DNA of 64,000 nucleotides from Pseudomonas turukhanskensis (GCF_027922365.1 NZ_BSFN01000001.1:791994-855993); one strand, 5' to 3'. Positions 21,516-31,411 are shown, counted from the first letter of the stretch. Made by a program: numbers and translations. Notes: generated by a model from the letters alone, not told the origin.

Positions 21516-22913
21516 ATGAACGATATTTCCGATCCCGAACAGTTCGACCTGCAAACCGCCGCGCTAAAAGTCCCGCCCCATTCCATCGAGGCCGAACAGG
21601 CCGTGCTCGGTGGTCTGATGCTCGACAACAACGCCTGGGAGCGGGTGCTGGACCAGGTGTCGGACGGCGACTTCTATCGCCATGACCACCGCTTGATCTT
21701 CCGCGCCATCGCCAAGCTAGCCGACCACAACTCCCCGTTCGACGTGGTGACCTTGTCCGAGCAGCTCGACAAGGAAGGCCAGACCTCGCAAACCGGCGGC
21801 CTGGCCTACCTCGGGGAACTGGCGAAGAACACCCCGTCGGTGGCCAACATCAAGGCCTATGCGCAGATCGTGCGCGAGCGCGCCACCTTGCGACAGCTGA
21901 TCGGCATCAGCAGCGAAATCGCCGACAGCGCTTTCAACCCGCAAGGGCGCCAAGCCTCAGAGATTCTCGACGAAGCCGAACGGCAGATCTTCCAGATCGC
22001 CGAAGCGCGGCCCAAAACCGGTGGCCCGGTAGGCGTGAATGCGCTGCTGACCAAAGCCATCGACCGTATCGACGAGCTGTTCAACACCGGCGAAGGCATC
22101 ACCGGGCTCTCCACCGGTTTCACTGACCTCGACGACAAGACCAGCGGCCTGCAGCCCTCCGACCTGATCATTGTTGCCGGTCGTCCGTCGATGGGTAAAA
22201 CCACCTTCGCCATGAACCTGGTGGAGAACGCCGTGCTGCGCAGCGACAAGGTGATTCTGGTGTACTCGCTGGAGATGCCAGGCGAATCGCTGATGATGCG
22301 TATGCTGTCGTCCCTCGGCCGTATCGACCAGACCAAGGTGCGTTCCGGTCAGCTCGATGACGACGACTGGCCGCGCCTGACCTCGGCGGTCAACCTGCTT
22401 AACGACCGCAAGCTGTTTATCGACGACACTGCCGGTATCAGCCCCTCGGAAATGCGTGCGCGTACTCGCCGTCTGGTGCGTGAGCACGGTGAAGTCGGTC
22501 TGATCATGATCGACTACCTGCAGCTGATGCAGATCCCTGGTTCCAGCGGTGACAACCGCACCAACGAGATTTCCGAAATCTCCCGGTCCCTGAAAGCCCT
22601 GGCCAAGGAATTCAACTGCCCGGTAGTGGCGCTGTCGCAGCTCAACCGCTCCCTCGAACAACGTCCCAACAAGCGTCCGGTGAACTCCGACTTGCGTGAA
22701 TCGGGCGCCATTGAGCAGGACGCCGACGTGATCATGTTCGTGTACCGCGACGAGGTGTACCACCCCGAGACCGAACACAAAGGCGTAGCCGAGATCATTA
22801 TCGGTAAGCAGCGGAACGGTCCGATCGGTTTTATTCGATTGGCGTTTTTGGGTAAGTACACAAGGTTCGAGAACCTGGCGCCTGGCAGCTATAACTTCGA
22901 CGACGACGAGTAA
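21516..22913 (+). CDS. dnaB: Replicative DNA helicase DnaB
   Basis: Hexameric 5'-3' helicase of the replisome. The N-terminal domain (about residues 20-125, HSIEAEQAVLGGLMLD) interacts with primase; the RecA-like C-terminal domain has Walker A GRPSMGKTT near 223 and Walker B IMIDYLQLM. I start at ATG 21516 because homologues begin MN(D/E)I; a GTG two codons earlier (21510) is in frame, and the ATG at 21508 is out of frame. The 465-residue length is normal. A 139-bp palindrome starts at the base after the TAA stop. Confidence 0.97.
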   Translation: MNDISDPEQFDLQTAALKVPPHSIEAEQAVLGGLMLDNNAWERVLDQVSDGDFYRHDHRLIFRAIAKLADHNSPFDVVTLSEQLDKEGQTSQTGGLAYLGELAKNTPSVANIKAYAQIVRERATLRQLIGISSEIADSAFNPQGRQASEILDEAERQIFQIAEARPKTGGPVGVNALLTKAIDRIDELFNTGEGITGLSTGFTDLDDKTSGLQPSDLIIVAGRPSMGKTTFAMNLVENAVLRSDKVILVYSLEMPGESLMMRMLSSLGRIDQTKVRSGQLDDDDWPRLTSAVNLLNDRKLFIDDTAGISPSEMRARTRRLVREHGEVGLIMIDYLQLMQIPGSSGDNRTNEISEISRSLKALAKEFNCPVVALSQLNRSLEQRPNKRPVNSDLRESGAIEQDADVIMFVYRDEVYHPETEHKGVAEIIIGKQRNGPIGFIRLAFLGKYTRFENLAPGSYNFDDDE

Positions 22914-23052
22914 TTTCGACCCAGATCAGCCGGATCGCCGTCTATGCTGCGTCGCGCGGTGCTCGTGATCCTCATGGGCTCGAGCCCATTGCGGTCCCTG
23001 CGCTCCGGGCTTCTTGCCTAGACGGCGCTCCGACCGATCTGGCGAGTCGAAA
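22914..23052. repeat. 139-bp imperfect palindrome abutting the dnaB stop codon
   Basis: Outer arms begin TTTCGAC and end GTCGAAA; 24-base inner arms (CCAGATC..GCCGTCTA against its partner) match at 21 positions. The centre is a perfect 16-bp palindrome, ATGGGCTCGAGCCCAT (22974-22989). It lies between dnaB (+) and the WYL regulator (-), so it could terminate both, but its size and nested symmetry look like a dispersed element rather than a simple terminator. Confidence 0.75.
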
Positions 23053-23063
23053 TTGAGGTCTCT

Positions 23064-23765
23064 TCAAATCTTGTAGTGCGGCGCGATGAAATCGCTGTCG
23101 ACGTAAGGCGCCAGATAGTCTTCCAGCCGCTGCCCTTCGCCACACGCAAAGTGCTCATCGGTATCGGTCAGCGTATCCAGCCGGTCGATACGAAAGTTAC
23201 GGAAGTCGCCGCGCAGTTCGCACCAGCTGCATAGCGTCCAGGTCTGTCCCCAGAAGAACAGCCCCAACGGCCAGATGCAGCGCTCGCTGCTCTGGCCTTT
23301 TTCGTCTTTGTAGCTCAGTTGCAGTTTGCGCTGCTGGCGGATGGCGAGCCTTAGCTGGCCTAGCCAGTGCACAGGGTAGAGATTGGATTCCGGAGCGAAG
23401 AGGTTGTGGCGGTTGAGCTCGCTGCGCAGATCGCTCGGCAGCACGCCGTGGATTTTTGCCAGCGCCGATTCGGCGGCATGTTGCAGTGCCGGGTCGGCCC
23501 AGGCTTTGACCATCTTGGCGCCGATCATCAGCGCTTCGATTTCTTCGCGCTCAAACATCAAGGGCGGCAGGTCCATGGGCTGGCGCAGCACGTAGCCCAC
23601 GCCCGCTTCACCCTCCAGCGGTACGCCGGAGAGCGACAAATCCTGAATATCACGGTAGATGGTGCGCACCGACACCTGCAAGCGCTCCGCCAGCCACTGC
23701 GCGGTGGTCAGGCGGCGGCTGCGCAGGAACTGCACAATCTGGAACAGGCGGTCGGCGCGTCTCAT
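23064..23765 (-). CDS. YafY/PaaX-like transcriptional regulator with WYL domain
   Basis: DeoR-type winged helix-turn-helix at the N terminus (RRADRLFQIVQFLRSRRLTT, about residues 2-50, with VSVRTIYRDIQDL as recognition region) followed by a WYL ligand-sensing domain (about 135-210). Likely a cytosolic DNA-binding repressor or activator; ligand unknown. I start at ATG 23765, giving 233 residues; an upstream in-frame start (23840) runs through palindromic repeat sequence. It is divergent from nothing and codirectional with the VOC gene upstream, 119 bases away. The pair sits between dnaB and alr, which are neighbours in P. aeruginosa. Confidence 0.85.
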   Translation of the reverse strand: MRRADRLFQIVQFLRSRRLTTAQWLAERLQVSVRTIYRDIQDLSLSGVPLEGEAGVGYVLRQPMDLPPLMFEREEIEALMIGAKMVKAWADPALQHAAESALAKIHGVLPSDLRSELNRHNLFAPESNLYPVHWLGQLRLAIRQQRKLQLSYKDEKGQSSERCIWPLGLFFWGQTWTLCSWCELRGDFRNFRIDRLDTLTDTDEHFACGEGQRLEDYLAPYVDSDFIAPHYKI

Positions 23766-23789
23766 GGTTTTTCGGTGGGCCTGCGCGGC

Positions 23790-23874
23790 GTAGGGCGGAT
23801 ATCGCCGGGGCGATACCGCCGTTACGGTGTCGGGAGCCAATGGCGGATATCCGCTGCACGGATATTCGCTCTAC
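23790..23874. repeat. Family 1 palindromic doublet
   Basis: Left hairpin GGCGGATATCGCC..CGATACCGCC and right hairpin GGCGGATATCCGC..CGGATATTCGC, in inverted arrangement, with ends GTAGGG and CTCTAC. Fills the gap between the WYL regulator and the VOC gene. Confidence 0.75.
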
Positions 23875-23884
23875 GTGTGCCGGG

Positions 23885-24250
23885 TCAGGACACGCTGTGA
23901 AGCCCCACGCTATTGCCTTCGCTGTCTTTAATCAAGGCAATGAAACCGTGCGGGGCGATCTCGGTGCGCGGCTGCAAAATAGTGCCACCGGCATTCGGTA
24001 CGCGGTCGAGGACGGCATCCAGCTGGCCTTCCACGTTCAGGTAAACGCGGGTGCCGCCAGTGCCCGGATGCATGCCGGGCATGGCGCTGATGCAACCGCC
24101 AACGCCGCCGTTTTCTTCGCCCGGGAAAATCCCCATGCGCGACATCGGCCCATCGACAATCGGCAGCTCCATATCCAGGGCGCGCTGGTAGAAGGTGTGG
24201 GCGCGGTCGAAGTTGCTGACATACAGTTCAAACCAGTTCACGGCGTTCAT
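23885..24250 (-). CDS. VOC-family (glyoxalase/bleomycin-resistance-like) protein
   Basis: A 121-residue single VOC domain of two beta-alpha-beta-beta-beta units: NWFELYVSNFDRAHTFYQRAL at the N terminus and GFIALIKDSEGNSVGLHS at the C terminus. The last segment carries the conserved glutamate-less metal region DSEGN, so enzymatic role is uncertain. I prefer ATG 24250, which has AAGGA nine bases upstream; the ATG at 24259 directly abuts that site. VOC proteins of this short cytosolic type (YdcN/YaeR-like) often go with WYL regulators, which matches its downstream neighbour. Substrate unknown. Confidence 0.8.
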   Translation of the reverse strand: MNAVNWFELYVSNFDRAHTFYQRALDMELPIVDGPMSRMGIFPGEENGGVGGCISAMPGMHPGTGGTRVYLNVEGQLDAVLDRVPNAGGTILQPRTEIAPHGFIALIKDSEGNSVGLHSVS

Positions 24251-24428
24251 GGCATTCATTCCTTGGCGTTGTAGAGAGTTGAACGCAGCCCGCAAGGTGG
24301 ATAACCCCGAGCTGCTGAGGGGCACTCTACGAGGAGGCTACTGACAGCCTTCTGTCAGTAGCCTGCAAAGATATTTCTGCGCCGCGCTGGGCTAAACTGC
24401 CGGTCCTTTCGCCGCTGTCGAGTTCACC

Positions 24429-25505
24429 ATGCGCCCGCTAATCGCCACCATCGACCTGGCTGCCCTGCGCCATAACTACGCCGTTGCCCACCGTTGCGCC
24501 CCGGGCCGGCAAGCCTTCGCCGTGGTCAAGGCCAACGCTTACGGCCATGGCCTGCGTGAGGTGGTGGCCGCGCTCGACGATGCCGATGGCTTTGCCGTGT
24601 GCTGCCTGGAAGAAGCGCAGGCCGTGCGCGAAGTGAATGCGAGCGGGCGATTGATGCTATTGGAAGGCTGTTTCGAGGCGGTGGAATACCAGCAGGCCGC
24701 GGCGCTGAATCTGGATGTGGCCGTCCACAGCCCGGCGCAGGCGCAGGCGCTTTTGTCAGCAGCGCTGTCGCAACCGTTGAACATCTGGCTGAAGCTCGAC
24801 AGCGGCATGCACCGGCTCGGTTTTTCTCCCGCCGCGCTGCGCGAATGGCATGCCCGTCTGGCGGCTACGGCGAATGTGGCCGAGCTGAACCTGCTCGGCC
24901 ATTTCGCCTGTGCCGATGAGCGCGGGCATGAGTTGAACGAGCAGCAGGTCGAGCAATTTCTTGGCCTGCTGGACCTGGAATTCGACCAGCGCTCCCTGGC
25001 CAACTCCGCGGCGCTGCTGACCATTCCGGCCGCCCATATGGACTGGCAGCGCCCCGGCATCATGCTCTACGGCGCCACGCCATTTGCCGAGCTGAGCGCC
25101 AGGGACCTTGGCCTGCGGCCGGTAATGAGCCTGACCGCGAAAGTGATTGCCCTGCGCGAAGTGCCGGCGGGCGAGAGCGTCGGTTACGGCGCCAGTTGGG
25201 TCGCGCAGCGACCGTCGCTAATTGGCACGGTGAGCTGCGGTTACGCCGACGGCTATCCCCGTCACGCGCCGCCAGGCACCGAAGTGGTGGTGCGCGGTCA
25301 GCGCGTGCCGCTGGCGGGGAGGGTGTCGATGGACATGCTCAGCATCGACCTTACCGACGTGGCCGGTGCGCGCGAGGGCGATGCCGTGGAGTTGTGGGGC
25401 GCGCAATTGCCTGTGGATGAGCTGGCCCAGCGCTGCGGCAGCATTGGTTATGAGTTGTTGACCAAGGTGACGGGGCGCGTGCCGCGCCGGTACGTCGAAT
25501 CGTAG
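24429..25505 (+). CDS. alr: Alanine racemase, biosynthetic
   Basis: PLP enzyme that converts L-alanine to D-alanine for peptidoglycan. The PLP lysine lies in AVVKANAYGHG (about residue 34); HLGFSP and HFACADE follow; the catalytic tyrosine is in GYGASW near residue 256; the C-terminal beta domain has SMDMLSIDLTD. The 358-residue length is standard. It follows dnaB in the ancestral order and points towards a GGDEF gene that is convergent. Confidence 0.95.
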   Translation: MRPLIATIDLAALRHNYAVAHRCAPGRQAFAVVKANAYGHGLREVVAALDDADGFAVCCLEEAQAVREVNASGRLMLLEGCFEAVEYQQAAALNLDVAVHSPAQAQALLSAALSQPLNIWLKLDSGMHRLGFSPAALREWHARLAATANVAELNLLGHFACADERGHELNEQQVEQFLGLLDLEFDQRSLANSAALLTIPAAHMDWQRPGIMLYGATPFAELSARDLGLRPVMSLTAKVIALREVPAGESVGYGASWVAQRPSLIGTVSCGYADGYPRHAPPGTEVVVRGQRVPLAGRVSMDMLSIDLTDVAGAREGDAVELWGAQLPVDELAQRCGSIGYELLTKVTGRVPRRYVES

Positions 25506-25508
25506 AGC

Positions 25509-25580
25509 AGTAGGATGGGTGGGGCCGGCCAGGCGAGCCTACGCGAATCGATGGGTTTCGCTGCGCTCTACCCATCCTGC
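25509..25580. repeat. Inverted-end repeat between alr and the GGDEF gene
   Basis: GTAGGATGGGT at the left end is mirrored by ACCCATCCTGC at the right, with a REP-like GGTTTCGCTGCGCTCTACCC core. It resembles the GTAGGATGGGTT-type intergenic repeats of pseudomonads. It lies between convergent genes and could serve as a bidirectional 3' hairpin. Confidence 0.55.
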
Positions 25581-25598
25581 GAGTTTGCCGTCGGCAAA

Positions 25599-27533
25599 CT
25601 AAACCAATCCCGTCGGCACCTGCAAAACGTCGAGAAACAGACACTGCTCCGGGCTCAGCGAGCCATCCTTGCCGCGCATGATGCAGCCCGAGCGGCCCTG
25701 GCTTTTCGCCTGGTAGAGCGCTTCATCGGCGGCCTTGTACAACCCGGCAAACTGCTTGGCGTGCTGCGGAAACAGCGCCGCGCCGATGCTGATGGTCACG
25801 GCCAGGTTATTCGCCCCGTAGAGCACCGGCCGCGCCAGTTCAGTCAGCAGGCGCACGGCGATTTCCTGCGCGTGCTGCTCGGCTTCCGGGCCGCTGATCA
25901 CGATGGCGAACTCATCCCCACCTAACCGCGCCACCATGTCGTTGCTGCGCACATGCTCGCGCAAGCGCTGGCCGATAGTGCGCAGCATCAGGTCGCCGGC
26001 ATCGTGGCCGTGGCGGTCGTTGATCGGTTTGAAATGGTCGAGGTCCACCAGCAATAACGCCACCGATTCCTGCCGCCGGCTGGCGTCGGCCAGGGAGGTT
26101 TCCACCCGCTCGATCAGGTAGCGACGGTTGGGCAGGTCGGTAAGCGGGTCGTGAAAAGCGGCATGTTGCAGCGCCTGCTCGCGCTCACGCAGTTGCTGAT
26201 TGGCTTCAGCCAGCTGGGTATTGGCCTCGGCCAGCTCGGCGGTGCGCAATTGCACGGCGCGTTTGAGCTCATCGGCGCTGGCTTGAATCTGCGACAGGCG
26301 CGCGGTCTTTTCCCGGTCGGCCTGTTGCAGCGCGATGCTGCGGTCGTGCTTGAGCGTCTGAATGCGGTAGGCCAGGGCGAAGGAGAACAGAATCGACTCG
26401 GCCGCCACCGCCAGCGGGAACACATAGGCGTTCCAGTCTGCCGGTTGAATAACCCCGGTGGTGCGCATCAACAGCAGGCCAGTGCTGCCCAGAATCAGGC
26501 CGTAGCCGCACAGGTACAAAAACGCCGGGAAATACTGCTGCCGCCAGCGTATGAACGCTGAGCCCAGCGCCGCCGGAATGCTGGTGAACGACAGCATCGC
26601 GATAATCCACGCCGCCGTGCCACGGTCGCCGAAAAAGTCGATGACAATGGCGACGATGTACATCGCGCATGCCAGGTTCAGTAGGTGATGGGCCCAGCGC
26701 ACATAGCGACGGGTTTGCATCAACGTCTGGGTGAAGCGCGAAGCGAAAAGTCCCCACAGCGACGGCAGCACGATGCGGTCCAGCCACACCGGCACCGGGT
26801 GGTTCGGCCACAGGTACTGGAAGCCGTGGCCGGTCATGCTGACGATAAACAGCAGGGCGCCGGCGGTGGCCAGCACGTACCAGAAGTAGGCCGAGTCGCG
26901 CAGGCTGAAAAAGATAAAGAGGTTGTACAGCAGCAGGGCAGTGATGATGCCGTAGATCACGCCCAGGCCAATGTTCTCGGTGGCCGCCAGTTGGCTGAGG
27001 TCATCCAGCTGCCACACCTTCAGCGGAAACGAGTTGCCCGCCGGGTCGTAGGTGCGCAGGTAGAAGGTCAGTGGTTCTTCGCCCAGCTCCGGCAGCTTGA
27101 ACAGCGTGCGGCGGTAAGGGTGGTCGCGGCCATCGGCGTAATTGACCACTTCGCCGCCCTGACGCTGGGTCCAGCCGGTGTGCGGGCCGGGCAGGTACAG
27201 CTGCATATTCAGCTGCGTCACCGAGCCCACTTCCAGCCACCAGTTTTGCGGGGCGGAGCTGCGGCGTTGCAGAGAAACTTTGATCCACCACGGATTGCGG
27301 CTCTGGCCGACGCTGGCCTTGCCGTTGGCCGGTATAAAGCGCTGTTGCACGGCCGGGTCGGCCATATCGGCGACATTCAACTTGGCGCCGACGTCTTCCA
27401 GCAACTCGATCTGCCCATTGAGCGACGCGCCGCTGCTGGAGCGCTCCAGCAGCACCGGCGCGGCCGCGAACGATTGGCTGCAACACGCAGCCAGCAAGGC
27501 AAACAGGTACATCCGCAGAATGGTTAGCCGCAC
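25599..27533 (-). CDS. 7TMR-DISM diguanylate cyclase
   Basis: Membrane sensor that makes cyclic di-GMP. From GTG 27533 the 644-residue protein has a signal sequence (to about 24), a periplasmic 7TMR-DISM extracellular domain (about 30-170, sugar-binding-like), seven membrane helices (about 190-400), a coiled coil rich in Ala/Glu/Gln (about 405-460) and a GGDEF domain with intact GGDEF near 537. The product-inhibition I-site RSND precedes it by five residues, so both catalysis and feedback look possible. The GTG start has AAGGAG at ideal spacing; a longer ATG start at 27596 lacks one and hides the signal. Matches the PA4929 position next to alr and ygiQ. Confidence 0.9.
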   Translation of the reverse strand: MRLTILRMYLFALLAACCSQSFAAAPVLLERSSSGASLNGQIELLEDVGAKLNVADMADPAVQQRFIPANGKASVGQSRNPWWIKVSLQRRSSAPQNWWLEVGSVTQLNMQLYLPGPHTGWTQRQGGEVVNYADGRDHPYRRTLFKLPELGEEPLTFYLRTYDPAGNSFPLKVWQLDDLSQLAATENIGLGVIYGIITALLLYNLFIFFSLRDSAYFWYVLATAGALLFIVSMTGHGFQYLWPNHPVPVWLDRIVLPSLWGLFASRFTQTLMQTRRYVRWAHHLLNLACAMYIVAIVIDFFGDRGTAAWIIAMLSFTSIPAALGSAFIRWRQQYFPAFLYLCGYGLILGSTGLLLMRTTGVIQPADWNAYVFPLAVAAESILFSFALAYRIQTLKHDRSIALQQADREKTARLSQIQASADELKRAVQLRTAELAEANTQLAEANQQLREREQALQHAAFHDPLTDLPNRRYLIERVETSLADASRRQESVALLLVDLDHFKPINDRHGHDAGDLMLRTIGQRLREHVRSNDMVARLGGDEFAIVISGPEAEQHAQEIAVRLLTELARPVLYGANNLAVTISIGAALFPQHAKQFAGLYKAADEALYQAKSQGRSGCIMRGKDGSLSPEQCLFLDVLQVPTGLV

Positions 27534-27740
27534 CGCAACACTCCTTGTACCCAAGCGCTGCGGCCGGGCGATGAAAACTGCGTCGAGTATAGCCATGCCA
27601 ATGAAGTGTGATCACACATCATATGAGACTTTTCCCGTCATACATCGGGCAGTAGCTGACTGACACAGTCGGATTCTGTACATTTTTTGTGCTATATTCC
27701 GCGCCCGCGATTTTCCATGCAACCGCCATACGGTCACTCC

Positions 27741-30065
27741 ATGCAAGCAGCCAAGCCGTTATTCGATTATCCAAAGTACTGGGCCGAGTGTTTCGGGCCT
27801 GCACCTTTCCTGCCAATGAGCCGGGAAGAGATGGATCTGCTTGGCTGGGATTCCTGCGACATCATCATCGTGACCGGTGACGCGTATGTGGATCACCCGT
27901 CTTTTGGCATGGCAATCATCGGTCGGCTGCTTGAAGCCCAGGGCTTTCGCGTGGGCATCATTGCCCAGCCGAACTGGCAGTCCAAAGACGACTTCATGAA
28001 GCTCGGCGAGCCGAACCTGTTCTTCGGCGTCGCGGCCGGCAACATGGATTCGATGATCAACCGCTACACCGCCGACAAGAAAATCCGCTCGGACGACGCC
28101 TACACCCCCGGCGGCCTGGCCGGCAAACGCCCCGACCGCGCAAGCCTGGTATACAGCCAGCGCTGCAAGGAAGCCTACAAGCACGTACCGATCGTGCTCG
28201 GCGGCATCGAAGCCTCGTTGCGCCGCATCGCCCACTACGACTACTGGCAAGACCGCGTGCGCAACTCGATCCTGATCGACGCCAGCGCCGACATTCTGCT
28301 GTACGGCAACGCCGAGCGCGCCATCGTTGAAGTGGCCCAGCGCCTGGCCTTCGGCCACAAGATCGAAGACATCACCGACGTGCGCGGCACCGCGTTTATC
28401 CGTCGTGATACGCCGCAAGGCTGGTATGAAGTGGACTCCACCCGTATCGACCGCCCGGGCAAGGTCGACAAGATCATCAACCCGTACGTGAATACGCAAG
28501 ACACCCAGGCCTGCGCCATTGAGCAGGAAAAGGGGCCGGTTGAAGATCCGGAGGAAGCCAAGGTCGTGCAGATTCTGGCCAGCCCGCGCATGACCCGCGA
28601 CAAAACCGTTATCCGCCTGCCGTCCATGGAAAAGGTGCGTAACGACCCGGTGTTGTACGCCCACGCCAACCGCGTGCTGCACCTGGAAACCAACCCCGGC
28701 AACGCCCGCGCGCTGGTGCAGAAACATGGCGAAGTGGACGTGTGGTTCAACCCGCCACCCATTCCCATGACCACCGACGAGATGGACTACGTGTTCGGCA
28801 TGCCGTATCAGCGCGTTCCGCACCCGGCCTATGGCAAGGAAAAAATTCCTGCCTACGACATGATCCGTTTCTCGGTAAACATCATGCGTGGCTGCTTTGG
28901 CGGTTGCACCTTCTGCTCCATTACCGAGCACGAAGGCCGCATCATCCAGAACCGCTCGGAAGAGTCGATCATTCGCGAGATCGAAGAAATCCGCGACAAG
29001 GTGCCAGGCTTTACCGGGGTGATCTCCGACCTCGGCGGGCCGACTGCCAACATGTACCGCATCGCCTGCAAAAGCCCGGAAATCGAATCGGCGTGCCGCA
29101 AGCCGTCGTGCGTGTTCCCCGGCATCTGCCCGAACCTGAACACCGACCACTCCAGCCTGATTCAGCTGTACCGCAGCGCCCGCGCACTGCCAGGCGTGAA
29201 AAAGATTCTGATCGCCTCGGGTCTGCGCTATGACCTGGCCGTGGAATCGCCCGAGTACGTCAAAGAGCTGGTCACCCACCACGTGGGTGGCTACCTGAAA
29301 ATTGCCCCGGAGCACACCGAAGAAGGCCCGCTGAATCAGATGATGAAGCCGGGCATTGGCTCCTACGACAAGTTCAAGCGCATGTTCGAGAAGTACTCGA
29401 AAGAGGCGGGCAAAGAGCAGTACCTGATCCCGTACTTTATCGCCGCGCACCCGGGCACCACCGACGAAGACATGATGAACCTGGCTCTTTGGCTCAAAGG
29501 CAACGGCTTCCGTGCCGACCAGGTGCAGGCCTTCTACCCCTCGCCGATGGCCACCGCCACCGCCATGTACCACTCGGGCAAGAACCCGCTGCGCAAGGTC
29601 ACCTACAAAAGCGACGGCGTGACCATCGTCAAAAGCGAAGAGCAGCGCCGCCTGCACAAAGCCTTCCTGCGCTACCACGACCCAAAGGGCTGGCCGATGC
29701 TGCGTGAAGCGCTGCTGCGCATGGGCCGTGGCGACCTGATCGGGCCGGGCAAGAACCAGCTCATCCCGCTGCACCAGCCGGCCACCGACAGCTACCAGAG
29801 CGCACGTCGCAAGAACTCGACGCCAGCCGGGAGCCACAAGGTCGCCAAGGAAACCACCACCAAGATCCTCACCCAGCACAGCGGCCTGCCACCACGCGCC
29901 AGCGACGGCGGCAATCCGTGGGACAAACGCGAGCAAGCCAAGGCCGCCGCGTTCGCCAAGAACCAGGAAGATGCCAAGGCCCGTCACGAGGCGGCCAAAG
30001 GCAACAAGGGTAAAGGCGGCAAGGGTGGGAAGAAGCCAGCGCGTCAGCCGGTGTTTCCGCGTTAA
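27741..30065 (+). CDS. ygiQ: YgiQ-family radical SAM protein
   Basis: UPF0313 radical S-adenosylmethionine protein of 774 residues; its substrate is not known. The N-terminal domain carries [17 protein letters not shown], the 4Fe-4S cluster cysteines are in CFGGCTFC (CxxxCxxC) near residues 384-391, and a lysine/alanine-rich tail (about 700-774) ends the protein. I use ATG 27741 ([14 protein letters not shown]) because homologues start there; in-frame starts at 27687 and 27717 remain possible since no strong ribosome site separates them. A family 2 palindrome follows directly. Confidence 0.9.
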   Translation: MQAAKPLFDYPKYWAECFGPAPFLPMSREEMDLLGWDSCDIIIVTGDAYVDHPSFGMAIIGRLLEAQGFRVGIIAQPNWQSKDDFMKLGEPNLFFGVAAGNMDSMINRYTADKKIRSDDAYTPGGLAGKRPDRASLVYSQRCKEAYKHVPIVLGGIEASLRRIAHYDYWQDRVRNSILIDASADILLYGNAERAIVEVAQRLAFGHKIEDITDVRGTAFIRRDTPQGWYEVDSTRIDRPGKVDKIINPYVNTQDTQACAIEQEKGPVEDPEEAKVVQILASPRMTRDKTVIRLPSMEKVRNDPVLYAHANRVLHLETNPGNARALVQKHGEVDVWFNPPPIPMTTDEMDYVFGMPYQRVPHPAYGKEKIPAYDMIRFSVNIMRGCFGGCTFCSITEHEGRIIQNRSEESIIREIEEIRDKVPGFTGVISDLGGPTANMYRIACKSPEIESACRKPSCVFPGICPNLNTDHSSLIQLYRSARALPGVKKILIASGLRYDLAVESPEYVKELVTHHVGGYLKIAPEHTEEGPLNQMMKPGIGSYDKFKRMFEKYSKEAGKEQYLIPYFIAAHPGTTDEDMMNLALWLKGNGFRADQVQAFYPSPMATATAMYHSGKNPLRKVTYKSDGVTIVKSEEQRRLHKAFLRYHDPKGWPMLREALLRMGRGDLIGPGKNQLIPLHQPATDSYQSARRKNSTPAGSHKVAKETTTKILTQHSGLPPRASDGGNPWDKREQAKAAAFAKNQEDAKARHEAAKGNKGKGGKGGKKPARQPVFPR

Positions 30066-30078
30066 GGTTTGTGATTTT

Positions 30079-30145
30079 GTAGGGTGTGCTGCGCGCACCG
30101 AGCGGTTTCCCGGAAAACCGCAACGGTGCGCATAGCACACCCTAC
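30079..30145. repeat. Family 2 palindrome GTAGGGTGTGC..GCACACCCTAC
   Basis: Outer arms GTAGGGTGTGCT/AGCACACCCTAC and GCGCACCG/CGGTGCGC enclose an inner hairpin GCGGTTT..AAACCGC. A second full copy is at 46784 and a right half at 48791. It probably forms the 3' hairpin of the ygiQ mRNA. Confidence 0.75.
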
Positions 30146-30333
30146 AACCAGCCTTCCCGGCATATTTTTTATGCCTCGAATTTATCGCCCAGGCAGAACC
30201 CTCGTCCCATCTGCTTATTCGTTTAAGCACTAAAAATCCAAGCTTTAATTATTTTCCTCTCAAAACACTCGCCATTACTTTGCCCGCACGCTTTCGGCAA
30301 TTCGCCGCTTTGTTTTGATGCAGGAGTGTCCCC
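30146..30333 (+). promoter_or_regulatory. AT-rich upstream region of the binding-protein gene
   Basis: Contains a perfect inverted repeat GGCATA-N5-TATGCC (30159-30175) and then about 100 AT-rich bases (TTTAAGCACTAAAAATCC and TTTAATTATTTTCC). This is the likely promoter region of the 30334 gene, but I could not fix -35/-10 elements. The inverted repeat could be an operator. Confidence 0.35.
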
Positions 30334-31386
30334 ATGCGCTTTTCCCCGCTGTTTCGCCGCGCTGCGGCGTCGTCGCTGACTGTCGTGCTGGCCCTGGCCG
30401 CCAGTGGTGTATTAGCCGCCGACCTTAAACAAATCCGTATCGCCGTGCCCGATATCAGCGCCGGCAAAACCCCAAGCGGGGCAGGGGTGGTGGACGTGCT
30501 GCGCGACCGTCAGGACCTGGAAAAAGAATTTGCCGCCGACGGCATTGAGGTGCAGTGGACCTTTTTCAAAGGCGCCGGCCCAGCGGTAAACGAAGCCTTG
30601 GCCAACGGCCAGGTCGACTTCGCCTACCTGGGCGACCTGCCGGCTATCGTCGGCAAGGCCAATGGCCTGGACACCCGCCTGCTCAGCGCCACCGCGCGCG
30701 ATGTCAAACAGTACCTCGGCGTGCTGCCAGGCTCTGGCATCACGTCGTTGGAAACCCTCAAAGGCAAACGCGTGGCTATTTTCCGCGGCACCGCCACGCA
30801 ACTGTCGTTCGATGCCGCGCTGGCCAGCAAAGGCCTGACCGAGCGTGATTTCAAAGTCATCAACCTCGACTACAACGCCGCCAACGCCGCGCTGGCCGCC
30901 AAGCAGATCGACGCCACCTGGACCGGCCCCGGTGTGTTCGCCCTCAAGGACCGTGGCCTGGCCGACGTGGCCATCAGCACTGCCGACCTCAACGGCGCCG
31001 GCAGCCTGCAAGCGGTGCTGGTCGGCACCGGCGCCTTCGTCGATGCCCACCCGGATATCGTCAAGCGCTTGCTCAAAGCCCAGCAGCCGGCTGTCACCTG
31101 GCTGCGCAACGAGGACCACAAACAGGCTTATGTCGACCTGGTGGCCAGACTGTCGACCTACCCGGCGAGCATTCTCAACGCCGACGCGGGTAGTCAGTCG
31201 TTTGTGAAAATCTTCAACCCGCAGCTGGACCAGGAGTTCCTCGGCAACCTGCAAAACGGCATCAACGTGGCCCTGAAGCAGAAGCTGATTCGCAAGGGCT
31301 TTGAGGTTAAAGACTGGGCACAGCCGGCCTTCCTTGATGCTGCGCTGCAGGGTGCGGACGCCAGCGCCGCCCAGGCCTCGCGTTAA
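30334..31386 (+). CDS. Periplasmic ABC substrate-binding protein, SsuA/TauA-like
   Basis: A 350-residue exported protein with a signal peptide (about 1-28, cut near VLAADL). The mature part is an NMT1/SsuA-type two-lobe binding fold: PVGxxGAGPAVNEALANGQVDFAYLGDLPAI-like segment near 85-110 and LKGKRVAIFRGTATQLSF near 143-160. The family binds sulfonates, taurine, nitrate or thiamine precursors. No permease or ATPase gene is adjacent, so it either serves a transporter encoded elsewhere or acts in sensing. Codirectional with an AraC regulator 25 bases downstream, a TonB receptor and an LLM monooxygenase. Confidence 0.8.
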   Translation: MRFSPLFRRAAASSLTVVLALAASGVLAADLKQIRIAVPDISAGKTPSGAGVVDVLRDRQDLEKEFAADGIEVQWTFFKGAGPAVNEALANGQVDFAYLGDLPAIVGKANGLDTRLLSATARDVKQYLGVLPGSGITSLETLKGKRVAIFRGTATQLSFDAALASKGLTERDFKVINLDYNAANAALAAKQIDATWTGPGVFALKDRGLADVAISTADLNGAGSLQAVLVGTGAFVDAHPDIVKRLLKAQQPAVTWLRNEDHKQAYVDLVARLSTYPASILNADAGSQSFVKIFNPQLDQEFLGNLQNGINVALKQKLIRKGFEVKDWAQPAFLDAALQGADASAAQASR

Positions 31387-31411
31387 GCCGTCGGGTGGGG
31401 GAGAAGTTGCC

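Noticed and set aside
27759..30230. 823-residue frame antisense to ygiQ
   Set aside because: Shadow frame without domains; ygiQ is a clear radical SAM gene.
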